From Microvirga sp. 3-52 (GTDB lineage Bacteria > Pseudomonadota > Alphaproteobacteria > Rhizobiales > Beijerinckiaceae): a stretch of DNA of 55,179 bases. Below, piece by piece: positions 35,643-43,521 of the stretch; the first letter of the stretch is position 1; the number at the start of each line of letters is the position of its first letter. The translations under genes were made by a program, and so were the position numbers. The notes beneath the pieces are model-generated. The model did not search any database. It saw nothing but the letters and a program-made list of their open reading frames with translations, and was not told where the DNA came from. Where the stretch lies: NCBI RefSeq assembly GCF_018383585.1, contig NZ_JAHAMK010000028.1, forward strand, positions 7,226 through 62,404, in the 5' to 3' direction.

Positions 35643-37395
35643 CCTCCACCCGCTCCGGCATGGCGAGCTTCAGCTCGCCATGGCTGACCGCAAGCGTGTG
35701 CACGAAGAACGAGGCGCTGCCGTTCTCCGCCACATCCATCACGGGAGAGGAGGCGGAGACGATCCGAACGCCCCCGGACTGCCCGATCCATTCGGTGTGC
35801 CGGTGCCCGTGGAACACCACGAGCCGGTCGGCAAAGGGGCGGAGCTGTCTGACGAACCATGAGCCGTTGATCAGAGCCGTGCCAATGCGCTCGGAGAATG
35901 CTTTCGCCGGCGTGGGATACTCTACGAGATGGTGATGAAGCGCCACGATCCAGCCGGCGCGCGGATACCGCTCCATGGTGGTCGTAAGGCCCTGCGCTTG
36001 AAGAGCCGATATGATGCCAAGAGCATTCGTGAAGGAAAAATGTGCTTCCGCGTTCGAGTTAAGAAGCACGACGCCGACGCCGTCATCTGTTTTCGGTGGA
36101 ACGATCATGGGGAACACGTCATCCCAGATCTGAGCCAGTCGTAGAGATTGGCGGATCCCTCCTGAATCGGCAAAGGTCTCGATGTCGTCCCGGTACCGGG
36201 CGAGACGTTCCGTGAGGGTGAGGCCGAGGCGTCCGGTGTCGGAATCGAAGCAGAAGACCTTGTCTCCCTGCAGAGCTTCGATGGCGGAGAGGGTCCGGAA
36301 CTGGCGAAGGCGCTTACCTGGACTCGTCGGCAATTCGAGCCGAGCCGGATTGGCACGATCGACGACATTGACGTCATGGTTGCCGGGAAGGATCAGCAGA
36401 CGCCCGGCGAGTTCGGGATGAGCCACGACCGCATCCATGAACTCCGCCCACTCTCCGGACCGGCCCGCATCCGTCATGTCGCCGGTGATCAGAACAAGGT
36501 CCAGGGGATGCTGTGCGTGAAAAGCATCCAGCCGATCGAGGACACGGCGGATTCTCTCGTTGCCTTGAGGACCTGTCCGGCCGCTTTCGATCCGGAATCC
36601 GTAGCGCTCTCCGACCGCATGGAGATCGGACAGGTGCGCGATGCGCCAGGTTCGAGCATCGGAGGGCATATCGGTGAAGGTCATGAGGTCGGCGGGCCGT
36701 CCCAAGGCGCCATCTGCAAGGGCCCATATGAGGGCGGCGCCCGTGACATAGCATCCGACGATGACCACGGCATTGGCGAGGGCAGGGCCAATCAGCTGGA
36801 ACGGCGCCAGAACGTCTCCCGCTTCACCGACCCAGCGTGAAGCAGGCCAGGCGAGGACGACGAGCCAGAGCGACAAGGAACTCACCAGGATGCCGCCTCC
36901 GACTGCCGCGATGGCGTACAGATGCGTATGCCGACGTGGCCTGAGATCGGGAGCGAGTTTGCCGATGACGTGCCGCAACCCTTCGCGAAACAAGGCATAG
37001 ACGGGCTGAACGGCCAGTGCATTGAGAGACCAGAAGCTTTGTTCGGCAGCACGCAACACAGGTTTTCCGCCGATCCACGCGAGGGTGATGAGACCGGCAA
37101 CGATCAGCAGCGACCAGAATCCTGCCAGTGCGGACGCGACCTGTCCGGATATTGTGGTTGCCCATCCCAGAATGACCAACGGCGCAAGGCCCAGGAGGAT
37201 GGCAGGGAGGCCGATCAGCATGATCCAGGCTAGGACGAGCTTCGGAAGGCTGATCTCTGCAAGAAGTCGTCCGCCGATGGCAAGAAGAGACCGGCTCTTG
37301 GTGCTCGCGACGTCATCCTCCGCATCGCCGAGGCGCGGATCGATCAGCATGGGCTTCCAAAGATCCATTCGTGGCAACGGATTCGGCTCCCGCAT
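35536..37395 (-). CDS. Membrane-anchored calcineurin-like metallophosphoesterase
   Basis: 619 residues, long for the family. Hydrophobic segments at about 50-115 and 160-230 anchor it. The cytoplasmic phosphoesterase domain carries all metal motifs: SDLH (256-259), GDMTD (305-309), GNHD (338-341), ALHHHLVEY and the final HGHRH. Substrate is unknown; related domains act on cyclic nucleotides, UDP-diacylglucosamine or nucleotides. The C-terminal Pro-rich tail (ADPSPPADPAVSP) lies in the overlap with the AI-2E gene. Confidence 0.88.
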   Translation of the reverse strand: MREPNPLPRMDLWKPMLIDPRLGDAEDDVASTKSRSLLAIGGRLLAEISLPKLVLAWIMLIGLPAILLGLAPLVILGWATTISGQVASALAGFWSLLIVAGLITLAWIGGKPVLRAAEQSFWSLNALAVQPVYALFREGLRHVIGKLAPDLRPRRHTHLYAIAAVGGGILVSSLSLWLVVLAWPASRWVGEAGDVLAPFQLIGPALANAVVIVGCYVTGAALIWALADGALGRPADLMTFTDMPSDARTWRIAHLSDLHAVGERYGFRIESGRTGPQGNERIRRVLDRLDAFHAQHPLDLVLITGDMTDAGRSGEWAEFMDAVVAHPELAGRLLILPGNHDVNVVDRANPARLELPTSPGKRLRQFRTLSAIEALQGDKVFCFDSDTGRLGLTLTERLARYRDDIETFADSGGIRQSLRLAQIWDDVFPMIVPPKTDDGVGVVLLNSNAEAHFSFTNALGIISALQAQGLTTTMERYPRAGWIVALHHHLVEYPTPAKAFSERIGTALINGSWFVRQLRPFADRLVVFHGHRHTEWIGQSGGVRIVSASSPVMDVAENGSASFFVHTLAVSHGELKLAMPERVEVRLLDGHDRGWADPSPPADPAVSPANGSMDPGHRR

Positions 37396-37459
37396 GGTCT
37401 CTTACCTGCCAAGTTCTGCCAGTGCGATCTCTGCCGTGGCAGTCGGATCGATCACGAAG

Positions 37460-38794
37460 TCAAGCGCGTATTCCAGTTCGCTGAAGTGCTGCAACGGCAT
37501 AGAGCGGCATGCGCTCGCTCAGCCCCTTCAGGGCAAAGTCGCCCCTAGCCTCCAAAGGCAGATTGGATCCGGCAACGAGATCTCGCACCGTCCGCGATAC
37601 CAGTACCTCGCCACCATCTGCCAGGGAGGCGATCCGGGCCGCGATATGAACCGCTATGCCGCCGATATCGTCACCCTTCATCTCGACCTCACCGGTATGG
37701 ACGCCACATCGGACATTCAAGTTCAATGGATGGAGCGCGTCGATGATCCCGCTCGCGCATCGGACGGCGCGAGCGGGGCCGTCGAAGGTCGCCAGAAATC
37801 CATCGCCGAGCGTCTTGATCTCACGTCCCCGAAATCGGTCGATTGCGTCTCGGATGATTCTATCGTGCTCGCTGAGAAGGGCATGCCAGCCGCGGTCGCC
37901 CATCGCTGCCGCTCTTCTGGTTGAATCCACGATATCCGTGAACAAGACGGTCGCCAGCACCCGGTCCGGTTCGCTCTCAGTGTGCGTGCCGGTGAGAAAC
38001 TCCTCGATCTCATTGGTCAGCGGGTTCACGTTGCCCGCCCACATGACATGATCCATTCCCGGAAGCTCGACATATTTCGCTCCAGGTATGTTGGCTGCGA
38101 GATAGCGACCTCCCTCCACATTGACCCGTGTGTCGTCCGAGCGATGCAGGACGAGTGTCGGCACGCGGATTGCCGGAAGGATATGGCGCACGTCGATCGG
38201 GCTGTTCATCCGCATGAGAGTGATGACGGCCGAGGGGCTGGCGCCCATCCGCTCGAACCGCGCCCACCATTGCTTAAATCGCTCATCCGCCATCATGGTC
38301 GGTGCAAAGGCGCCGAGACTTTCGCCCTGTCCCCAGGATCGATCGACCTTCTCCAGAAACCGTTCGAACCGGTCGGGCGGCAATACCCATGTGTGGAAAT
38401 CGGCATAGGTGCCGTAAAGGATCAGGGACTGAGTCCGTTCAGGGTAGGTCGCCGCAAAGAGCATGCTCATTGCGCCCCCTTCGGATATTCCCAGGAGGGC
38501 GGCTTTCCTGCTGCCCACGGCATCCATGACCGCGCGCACATCGTCCATGCGCTCCTCGAGCGTCGGAAGGTTTCCCAGGCGGTCCGAAAGCCCGGTGCCG
38601 CGCTTGTCGAAGAGGATGAGACGGCTGAATGTACTCAGGCGCGACAGGAAATGAGCCATGTTCGGCTCGTCCCAGTAAAGATCGAGATTGGAGATGAACC
38701 CTGGAACGAAGACCAGATCGAGCGGTCCCTGGCCGACCACCTGGTAGGCGATCCTGAGATCGCCGCTTCTGGCGTAGTATGTGTCGACCGGCAT
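37460..38794 (-). CDS. Alpha/beta hydrolase fused to a class III adenylate/guanylate cyclase
   Basis: 444 residues from MPVDTYYARSG at 38794. Residues 1-270 are an alpha/beta hydrolase with nucleophile S104 (GISEGG), a candidate acid at D220/D221 and base H249 (PGMDHVMW). Residues about 278-440 form a class III cyclase domain with metal-binding D287 (FTDIVDST) and D331 (KTLGDGF). K327 fits adenine recognition. The first domain may sense a small ester or lactone and control cAMP synthesis; that is inference from the fusion, a known but little-studied architecture. The gene stands alone. Confidence 0.9.
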   Translation of the reverse strand: MPVDTYYARSGDLRIAYQVVGQGPLDLVFVPGFISNLDLYWDEPNMAHFLSRLSTFSRLILFDKRGTGLSDRLGNLPTLEERMDDVRAVMDAVGSRKAALLGISEGGAMSMLFAATYPERTQSLILYGTYADFHTWVLPPDRFERFLEKVDRSWGQGESLGAFAPTMMADERFKQWWARFERMGASPSAVITLMRMNSPIDVRHILPAIRVPTLVLHRSDDTRVNVEGGRYLAANIPGAKYVELPGMDHVMWAGNVNPLTNEIEEFLTGTHTESEPDRVLATVLFTDIVDSTRRAAAMGDRGWHALLSEHDRIIRDAIDRFRGREIKTLGDGFLATFDGPARAVRCASGIIDALHPLNLNVRCGVHTGEVEMKGDDIGGIAVHIAARIASLADGGEVLVSRTVRDLVAGSNLPLEARGDFALKGLSERMPLYAVAALQRTGIRA

Positions 38795-38887
38795 GGCCTG
38801 GCTCCGAAACTGGCTGTCCGACGCGATGGTCAGAAGCAGGGGGGATTCAGGTTGGGTCCGACACGGACATGCCACCATGGCATCGTG

Positions 38888-38924
38888 CGGGCTAGAGCAG
38901 GGACAAATGCTCTGCTCTAGCCCG
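38888..38924. repeat. Perfect 12-bp hairpin upstream of the cyclase fusion gene
   Basis: CGGGCTAGAGCA and TGCTCTAGCCCG are exact inverted copies with a 13-nt loop. It lies between the cyclase gene and the convergently placed end of the kynureninase-like gene. No U-tract follows, so I call it a repeat or processing structure rather than a terminator. Confidence 0.6.
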
Positions 38925-39012
38925 CGTTATGTCAAATCGAAAAGCCAAGTGACAGCGAAACTGTGTTTCCCCGCGCGCTTGACTGAACGGTGAATGCGGA
39001 CAGCGATCTTCT

Positions 39013-40206
39013 TCAAGCCGCCGAGGATGTATTGACCGGCAGGGACTCCAGCGCGCCCGCCTCGTCGATGCGGCGGACGAGATCGTCCACTTCCTCTTCC
39101 GTCTGGTAGATGCCGAACCCGAGGCGCAGGCGTTGTCCGCGGACGTCGGTCACCACGCGCAGCTCCGCCAGATCGCGATGGATCGCTTGAGCCGCCGGCG
39201 TCTGGAAGGTGAGGAAATTGCCGCGCCGTGTCTCGTCGGCTGGCACGACGAGCGGGGCTTCCTCGAACAGGATGGAATTACTGATGCGCCGCAGGAAGTG
39301 CTGTTGCAGCGCCTTTGCATGGGCGTGGATGATGCCCGGCGTGATGCCTTCATCCGCCAGCCAGCGCATGACCGCGTTGAAGCGATAGAGACCCGAGGCG
39401 TCGAAGGTCGCACCCATGAAGCGCCAGGCATCGTCGCTGTACCCGACCTGTCCGCTCTGCGCGTTGGTGAGATTGCCGAAGGCGGCATACCAGCCGGTGT
39501 CGCGCGGGCGCGGCCCCCATCCGGGCGGGCAGTGCATGAAGCATGCACCTTCGCCGGCCATTGCATATTTGTAGCCGCCGGCGATGTAGAATACGCGCTC
39601 CGCGATGCTGCCGAGATCCGTCGGCCGCGCCATGAAGCCGTGATAGCCGTCGATCACGATCATGGCACCATCGCAGGCGCATTCCGCGAGCCTGCGCCCG
39701 TCGGGGGCGAAGCCAGAATTGAAGAAGACCTGACTGACGAAAACGAGATCGTAGCCGTCCTGCGCAGCCGTGAAGAAGCGGTCTTCGAATGTCGTGAAGG
39801 GTTCCGCCGGCACGCGCGTGACGGCAACGAGCCGGTCTTCTTCCAGACGTGCAATCTGGCGCGTGAAGGAATGGAATTCGCCGTCCGAGGTCAGGATGCG
39901 GACCGGGCGGTCCGTGGGGAAGCAGGAAAGAACGCGCTTCAAGAGTTCATGCGTATTGGGTGCAACCGCTATCGTCGATGGATCCGGAAGGTTGAGGTGT
40001 CCGGCCACGTGGCCGCGATACTCTTCGAGAACCGGACCTAACACATGCTCCCACTTGTCGTCGATGAGGCGGGCGGCATCGTCCCAGGCCTGGAGCTGCG
40101 CGTCGCGGGTCACATCCGGCCAGGGATGGTGGCTATGGGCCGCGAAATGCAAGCGGTCCGGCTCGGTGTTGAGGAAGCGGGAGAATTGTGAGCGAAGGTC
40201 AAGCAT
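39013..40206 (-). CDS. Kynureninase-like PLP-dependent enzyme (aminotransferase class V fold)
   Basis: 397 residues. The PLP-binding lysine is K213 in GGYKYAMAGEG, with the PLP-pairing D186 in VIDGYHG. The N-terminal block HFAAHSHHPWPDVT differs from the usual kynureninase substrate motif, so this is a side branch. Spacing of 15 bp after the tryptophan dioxygenase gene strongly suggests it acts on kynurenine or a derivative, cleaving it to anthranilate and alanine. Confidence 0.82.
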   Translation of the reverse strand: MLDLRSQFSRFLNTEPDRLHFAAHSHHPWPDVTRDAQLQAWDDAARLIDDKWEHVLGPVLEEYRGHVAGHLNLPDPSTIAVAPNTHELLKRVLSCFPTDRPVRILTSDGEFHSFTRQIARLEEDRLVAVTRVPAEPFTTFEDRFFTAAQDGYDLVFVSQVFFNSGFAPDGRRLAECACDGAMIVIDGYHGFMARPTDLGSIAERVFYIAGGYKYAMAGEGACFMHCPPGWGPRPRDTGWYAAFGNLTNAQSGQVGYSDDAWRFMGATFDASGLYRFNAVMRWLADEGITPGIIHAHAKALQQHFLRRISNSILFEEAPLVVPADETRRGNFLTFQTPAAQAIHRDLAELRVVTDVRGQRLRLGFGIYQTEEEVDDLVRRIDEAGALESLPVNTSSAA

Positions 40207-40221
40207 CGTGTATGTCCTCCG

Positions 40222-41046
40222 TCACAGCCTGCCACGCACGGACCAGAGTTCGGGAAAGAAGTAGTGTTCGAGCGCCTTGCGCAGATAGGCCACGCCGGTG
40301 CTGCCACCTGTGCCGCTGCGCATGCCGATGATGCGCTCCACGGTCTTCATGTGCCGGAAGCGCCATTGCTGGAAGGCATCCTCCAGATCGACCAGCTCCT
40401 CGGCGAGTTCGTAGAGATCGAAATGCTCGCCCGCGTGGCGGTAGATCTCCTCCCAGACGGCCTCGACGCTGGGATGTGCCGTGTAGGGTTGCGTTACATC
40501 GCGATCGAGCACTTCGGCCGGGATCGCGTAGCCGCGCCGCGCCAGGAGGCGCAGGGCCTCGTCGTAGAGGCTCGGCGCCCGGTAGGCGGCTTCGAGCTGC
40601 TCCGCGAGGTCGTTCCGGTGTTTGTGCGGCGCCATCTTGACGGCATCCTTGGCTCCGAGCTTGAACTCCACCAGACGGTATTGCCATGATTGGAAGCCGG
40701 AGGATTTCCCGAGGGCCGGTCGGAAGCTCAGGTAGTCGGAAGGCGTCATGGTGGAGAGCACGGTCCAAGCCTGGATCAGCTGCTCCTGGATTCGGTTGAT
40801 ACGCGCGGTGCATTTGAAGGCAGGCTGGAGCTCGTCCGCCCGGATATGGGCCAGTGCCGTATCGAGTTCCCGGTTCAGGAGCTTCAGCCAAAGCTCCATC
40901 ACCTGATGAATGGTGATGAAGAGAAGCTCGTCGTGCTCGGCCGTCAGGGGTGTCTGGGCGGAGAGGAGAGTGTCGAGCTGGAGATAGTCCCCATAGCTCA
41001 TGCCTTCTGAAAAATCGGTGTGAATCCCGTCTGTCGCTGCGGACAA
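40222..41046 (-). CDS. kynA: Tryptophan 2,3-dioxygenase
   Basis: Heme enzyme opening the tryptophan indole ring to N-formylkynurenine. 274 residues, standard length. Recognised from MSYGDYLQLDTLLSAQTPL near the start, FITIHQVMELWLKLL (about 55-69), ESSGFQSWQYR-like KSSGFQSWQYRLVEF, and GTGGSTGVAYLRKAL at the C-terminus. First gene of a two-gene leftward operon. Confidence 0.96.
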   Translation of the reverse strand: MSAATDGIHTDFSEGMSYGDYLQLDTLLSAQTPLTAEHDELLFITIHQVMELWLKLLNRELDTALAHIRADELQPAFKCTARINRIQEQLIQAWTVLSTMTPSDYLSFRPALGKSSGFQSWQYRLVEFKLGAKDAVKMAPHKHRNDLAEQLEAAYRAPSLYDEALRLLARRGYAIPAEVLDRDVTQPYTAHPSVEAVWEEIYRHAGEHFDLYELAEELVDLEDAFQQWRFRHMKTVERIIGMRSGTGGSTGVAYLRKALEHYFFPELWSVRGRL

Positions 41047-41224
41047 CGCTGTCTCCCTGATCTGCCTCCGCTTTGCTGCGGATTGTCACCTTACCTTAGC
41101 AAAGTTCGACGAAAGTAGGACATTGCGGCGGGCTTGTCACGTCGGGCGGGTCGGAATTGGCATCCTGGTCCCAAGAGGGTAGGTTGCCCGCCCTGGATTG
41201 ACCCATCTTTGGAGAAACTCTCGT

Positions 41225-41467
41225 ATGACCGACACGCTTCCCGACCGCCTGTCCTCGAACCCGAACAGCCCCTATTTCAACGAGGAGTTGATCGCCAAGG
41301 GGGTAGGCATCCGCTTCAACGGGGCCGAGAAGACCAATGTGGACGAGTATTGCATCAGCGAAGGCTGGGTCCGCGTCACCGCCGGCAATGCCAAGGATCG
41401 CTTCGGAAATCCCATGACCATCAAGCTCAAGGGCAAGGTCGAGCCTTATCTGCAGACCAAGGAGTGA
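41225..41467 (+). CDS. DUF3297 family protein
   Basis: 80 residues from the ATG at 41225, preceded by GGAGAA. The DUF3297 pattern is intact: LPDRLSSNPNSPYFNEELI, GVGIRFNG, and the C-terminal KLKGKVEPYLQ. Function unknown; widespread small proteobacterial protein. Divergent from kynA. Confidence 0.88.
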   Translation: MTDTLPDRLSSNPNSPYFNEELIAKGVGIRFNGAEKTNVDEYCISEGWVRVTAGNAKDRFGNPMTIKLKGKVEPYLQTKE

Positions 41468-41569
41468 GGCGAGACGGAACGCGGGACGTGGCCCCGTCAT
41501 CCTCTCAGGGATTGTTGCCGGTGAAGCCCGGCCGTATGCCGCTTCGCCGATCCGGGCGGGATCCAATCC

Positions 41570-41767
41570 CTATAGGGCACCTTCGGCTGGCCTTGCCTCA
41601 TCGGGGTTGATGAGTTCGTGAGACACCGGTTCGCGGGGCGGCTCGCCGTCATGGGGTGGGGGTCCTGCGATCAAGGCTCCGCCCATATAGGAGGGCGGAT
41701 CGCTGGCCGGAAACGAATATTCCGAGCCGGCGTCGACCAGGTCGTCTTCTGCCTTCGTTGCCGTCAT
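41570..41767 (-). CDS. Small protein of unknown function (SDPPS motif)
   Basis: 65 residues from MTATKAEDDLV at 41767; an upstream ATG at 41839 would extend it. Acidic and Pro-rich, with SFPASDPPSYMGG, a motif I associate with short uncharacterised alphaproteobacterial proteins. No structure or function can be assigned. Confidence 0.5.
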   Translation of the reverse strand: MTATKAEDDLVDAGSEYSFPASDPPSYMGGALIAGPPPHDGEPPREPVSHELINPDEARPAEGAL

Positions 41768-41976
41768 GACCTGAACCCCTTCGGTGACCCGGAGGCCAAG
41801 AGGAATGCGGCTGGCGCCTTCGTGTTCAGCCGAGGCCATATAAATTACCGCACCGGCGCCGTTTCGCCAAAGCCGGACGTGTGGGATGGCGCGAACGCGG
41901 ATCCGGGATAAGCTTGTCGATCGGGAGCATCCCAGAGCAACGGATCCAAAAAGGGGCCGATGCTCACCCCTTCATG

Positions 41977-42048
41977 AGCGCATCGATGGGCGCGAGCCGA
42001 AGGTCCGCGCCAGCGAAACGCCGGACCCGCGTTCCTGCACGATGCGCT
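41977..42048. repeat. Palindromic intergenic repeat, family B
   Basis: Arms AGCGCATCGATG and CACGATGCGCT enclose the family core AAGGTCCGCGCCAGCGAAAC. A short family C palindrome (GAGCAACGG to CCGATGCTC, 41936-41966) precedes it. Confidence 0.7.
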
Positions 42049-42067
42049 GGCGAAAGGCTTATTCTGA

Positions 42068-42361
42068 ATGGCCGTTAGACGGCGACGGACAACACTCGTG
42101 ACAGCAGGCTGGCTCCTCAGCGCGCCAGCCCTGGCCCATAGCTGGTATCCGACCTGGTGCTGCGACGATCACGATTGCCGCGAATTGACCGAGGCCAGAG
42201 GCGAGACCGTGACCGAGACGGAAGACGGCTGGAGGCTCTGGGACGGGCGCCTCGTCGGCCGTGACCATGCCAAGATGTCTCCGGACACGAAATTCCACAT
42301 CTGCGAAGAACCGACAACGCGAGCCATCATCTGCTTCTTCGCCCCTCAAGGATCGTCGTGA
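42068..42361 (+). CDS. Small exported protein of unknown function
   Basis: 97 residues. A basic start (MAVRRRR) and hydrophobic stretch form a signal peptide ending near ALAHS. The mature part has four Cys, including a CCDDHDC cluster that could bind metal or form disulfides, and an ICEEPTTRAIICFF end. Unrecognised, though similar short exported proteins occur in Methylobacteriaceae. Confidence 0.65.
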   Translation: MAVRRRRTTLVTAGWLLSAPALAHSWYPTWCCDDHDCRELTEARGETVTETEDGWRLWDGRLVGRDHAKMSPDTKFHICEEPTTRAIICFFAPQGSS

Positions 42362-42524
42362 TGACCAAGCTCATTCGACGGTGCCACTGGTATTGAGCGC
42401 ATCGTCCGGTGCGAGCAAGACGCGTCGGCAGAGCCGGAACTGGTTTCGCCGACGCGGCTCTTGCGATCATCTCACAGGAAAACTGAGCGGTTCCCGATTG
42501 CGGCAAAAGCAAGTGGAGGCCGAA

Positions 42525-42561
42525 TCCCAAAAAAGAAAGCGCCCGCGTTCAGGGGCGCTTT
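42525..42561 (-). terminator. Rho-independent terminator facing left
   Basis: AAAGCGCCC and GGGCGCTTT form a 9-bp stem with an 8-nt loop. On the minus strand the stem is followed by CTTTTTT, a proper U-tract. No minus-strand gene ends here, which implies a transcript from the A+T-rich region to its right. Confidence 0.75.
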
Positions 42562-42566
42562 AAGGT

Positions 42567-42596
42567 CCGACCCGTAGGGGCAAATAACAAGGTCGG
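42567..42596. ncRNA. Stem-loop 1 with conserved CCGTAGGGGCAAATA motif
   Basis: CCGACC/GGTCGG stem; the loop carries CCGTAGGGGCAAATA at 42572-42586. It lies immediately inside the leftward terminator, so on the minus strand it would be the 3' part of a short transcript. Strand is not proven. Confidence 0.45.
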
Positions 42597-42722
42597 TGAA
42601 CCTATCTATTCGTGGAGTATTTTGGCCAAATTGTGACCGTTCCTGACCCGAATGAGGCGTGTCAATAGAATAACTGCGCTATTCTGACGCTATAGATGGT
42701 TTATTTGAAAACTATTTCGACT

Positions 42723-42751
42723 TGATCAGGCATAGCATATGATTTATGCCG
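42723..42751 (+). promoter_or_regulatory. Possible promoter for the rightward small RNA
   Basis: TTGATC at 42723-42728, a 17-nt spacer, and TATGCC at 42746-42751 resemble -35 and -10 boxes. Transcription would begin just before stem-loop 2. Prediction by eye only. Confidence 0.35.
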
Positions 42752-42755
42752 GGCT

Positions 42756-42830
42756 AACCGTAGGGGCAAATACGGTTCGAAGGGCCGCGAACACAGTCAT
42801 CTTAAGACTGGGCGCGGCCCTTTTCTCTTT
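42756..42830 (+). ncRNA. Candidate small RNA: stem-loop 2 plus terminator
   Basis: AACCGTA/TACGGTT stem with the loop GGGGCAAA, containing the same CCGTAGGGGCAAATA (42758-42772) as stem-loop 1. It is followed directly by a second hairpin, GGGCCGCG/CGCGGCCC with inner CAGTC/GACTG (42782-42820), and TTTTCTCTTT. Hairpin, short spacer and intrinsic terminator fit a roughly 70-nt bacterial sRNA. No matching known family came to mind. Confidence 0.5.
42782..42830 (+). terminator. Rho-independent terminator facing right
   Basis: 8-bp GC-rich outer stem (GGGCCGCG/CGCGGCCC), inner 5-bp stem, then TTTTCTCTTT on the plus strand. No plus-strand protein gene ends nearby. Confidence 0.7.
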
Positions 42831-42884
42831 ATGCCCATGATTTCCGTCTATCGCCAGAACCAGCGGCGTTAGGTATGGCGTCCG

Positions 42885-43196
42885 TTACTTAGGCCTGCTG
42901 CGGGCTTCCTGCAGCCGTTCCATCGTCGCTTTGATCTCTTCAGCTGCCTTCAATCCACGGATGCCGATCACCCCCCGGTCGATGCTACGTCCGTTTTCGT
43001 CCTTCCGGCCGTTGAAGAAGACGTCCCGCTCCTGCTTCGACATCTTGAGGACAGTGCGGGCTTCCGTCTCGATGCGCCATTCTTCGGACCAGGTGCTGAT
43101 GGACTCGCCGGTGAACTCGGAGACGGCTTTGGTATCGCGGGAGTAAGTCATCACCCTTGTATGTCGGACAGGCGTGACAAGATCGTTAATGCTCAT
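42885..43196 (-). CDS. Protein of unknown function
   Basis: 103 residues from MSINDLVTPVRHTRV at 43196; the frame also allows 43220. Polar, with a Trp-containing centre (STWSEEWRIETEART) and a basic helical end. Position 7 bp after the small membrane-protein gene suggests cotranscription. No family recognised. Confidence 0.55.
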   Translation of the reverse strand: MSINDLVTPVRHTRVMTYSRDTKAVSEFTGESISTWSEEWRIETEARTVLKMSKQERDVFFNGRKDENGRSIDRGVIGIRGLKAAEEIKATMERLQEARSRPK

Positions 43197-43203
43197 GCGG
43201 TCG

Positions 43204-43371
43204 CTACGACGATTGGACAAGGTGGCCTATCAGCAGGCTGAGAGTCAGGAGCGCCGAAACGATGGGCGCGCCCAGGATGGGGCCTGTCATGCGCTCATGC
43301 CGGGCGAGCTTCGCCTTTGTGGAGGACAGATTCTGGAACGCATTGCGCCGTTCCTGATCGTTCTTGCTCAT
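43204..43371 (-). CDS. Small membrane protein of unknown function
   Basis: 55 residues starting MSKNDQERRNAFQNL. A charged N-terminal half (STKAKLARHERM) precedes one hydrophobic helix (ILGAPIVSALLTLSLLIGHL). GGAG precedes the ATG closely. Codon pattern and a clean membrane helix support it, but it is short. Confidence 0.55.
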   Translation of the reverse strand: MSKNDQERRNAFQNLSSTKAKLARHERMTGPILGAPIVSALLTLSLLIGHLVQSS

Positions 43372-43521
43372 TCTCCGCTCACCCGGTCGGGAAACGGAAA
43401 AAATTCACGACGTTCCGATCAGAAGCTGAACTTGGCCGGCGCAGGTCGGTCCTGCCCGTCCTAGGGCGAAAAGATGCCTGCTTGCCTCTCGCGCATCGTC
43501 AGCAGCGGGGAGCGACAAGGA

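Larger units (their letters stand above)
42362..42884. other. A+T-rich gene-free region with candidate small RNA locus
   Basis: 523 bp without a convincing gene, and clearly richer in A/T than its surroundings between about 42600 and 42750. It contains two outward-facing terminators and two stem-loops with an identical 15-nt motif, listed separately. Confidence 0.6.

Noticed and set aside
33626..35935. 769-codon plus-strand frame across HdeD and AI-2E genes
   Set aside because: It runs out of frame through two clear membrane-protein genes and has a low-quality Arg/Ser/Pro-rich translation.
39013..41046. Complete kynurenine-to-anthranilate operon
   Set aside because: Only dioxygenase and kynureninase-like genes are present; formamidase is absent from the window.
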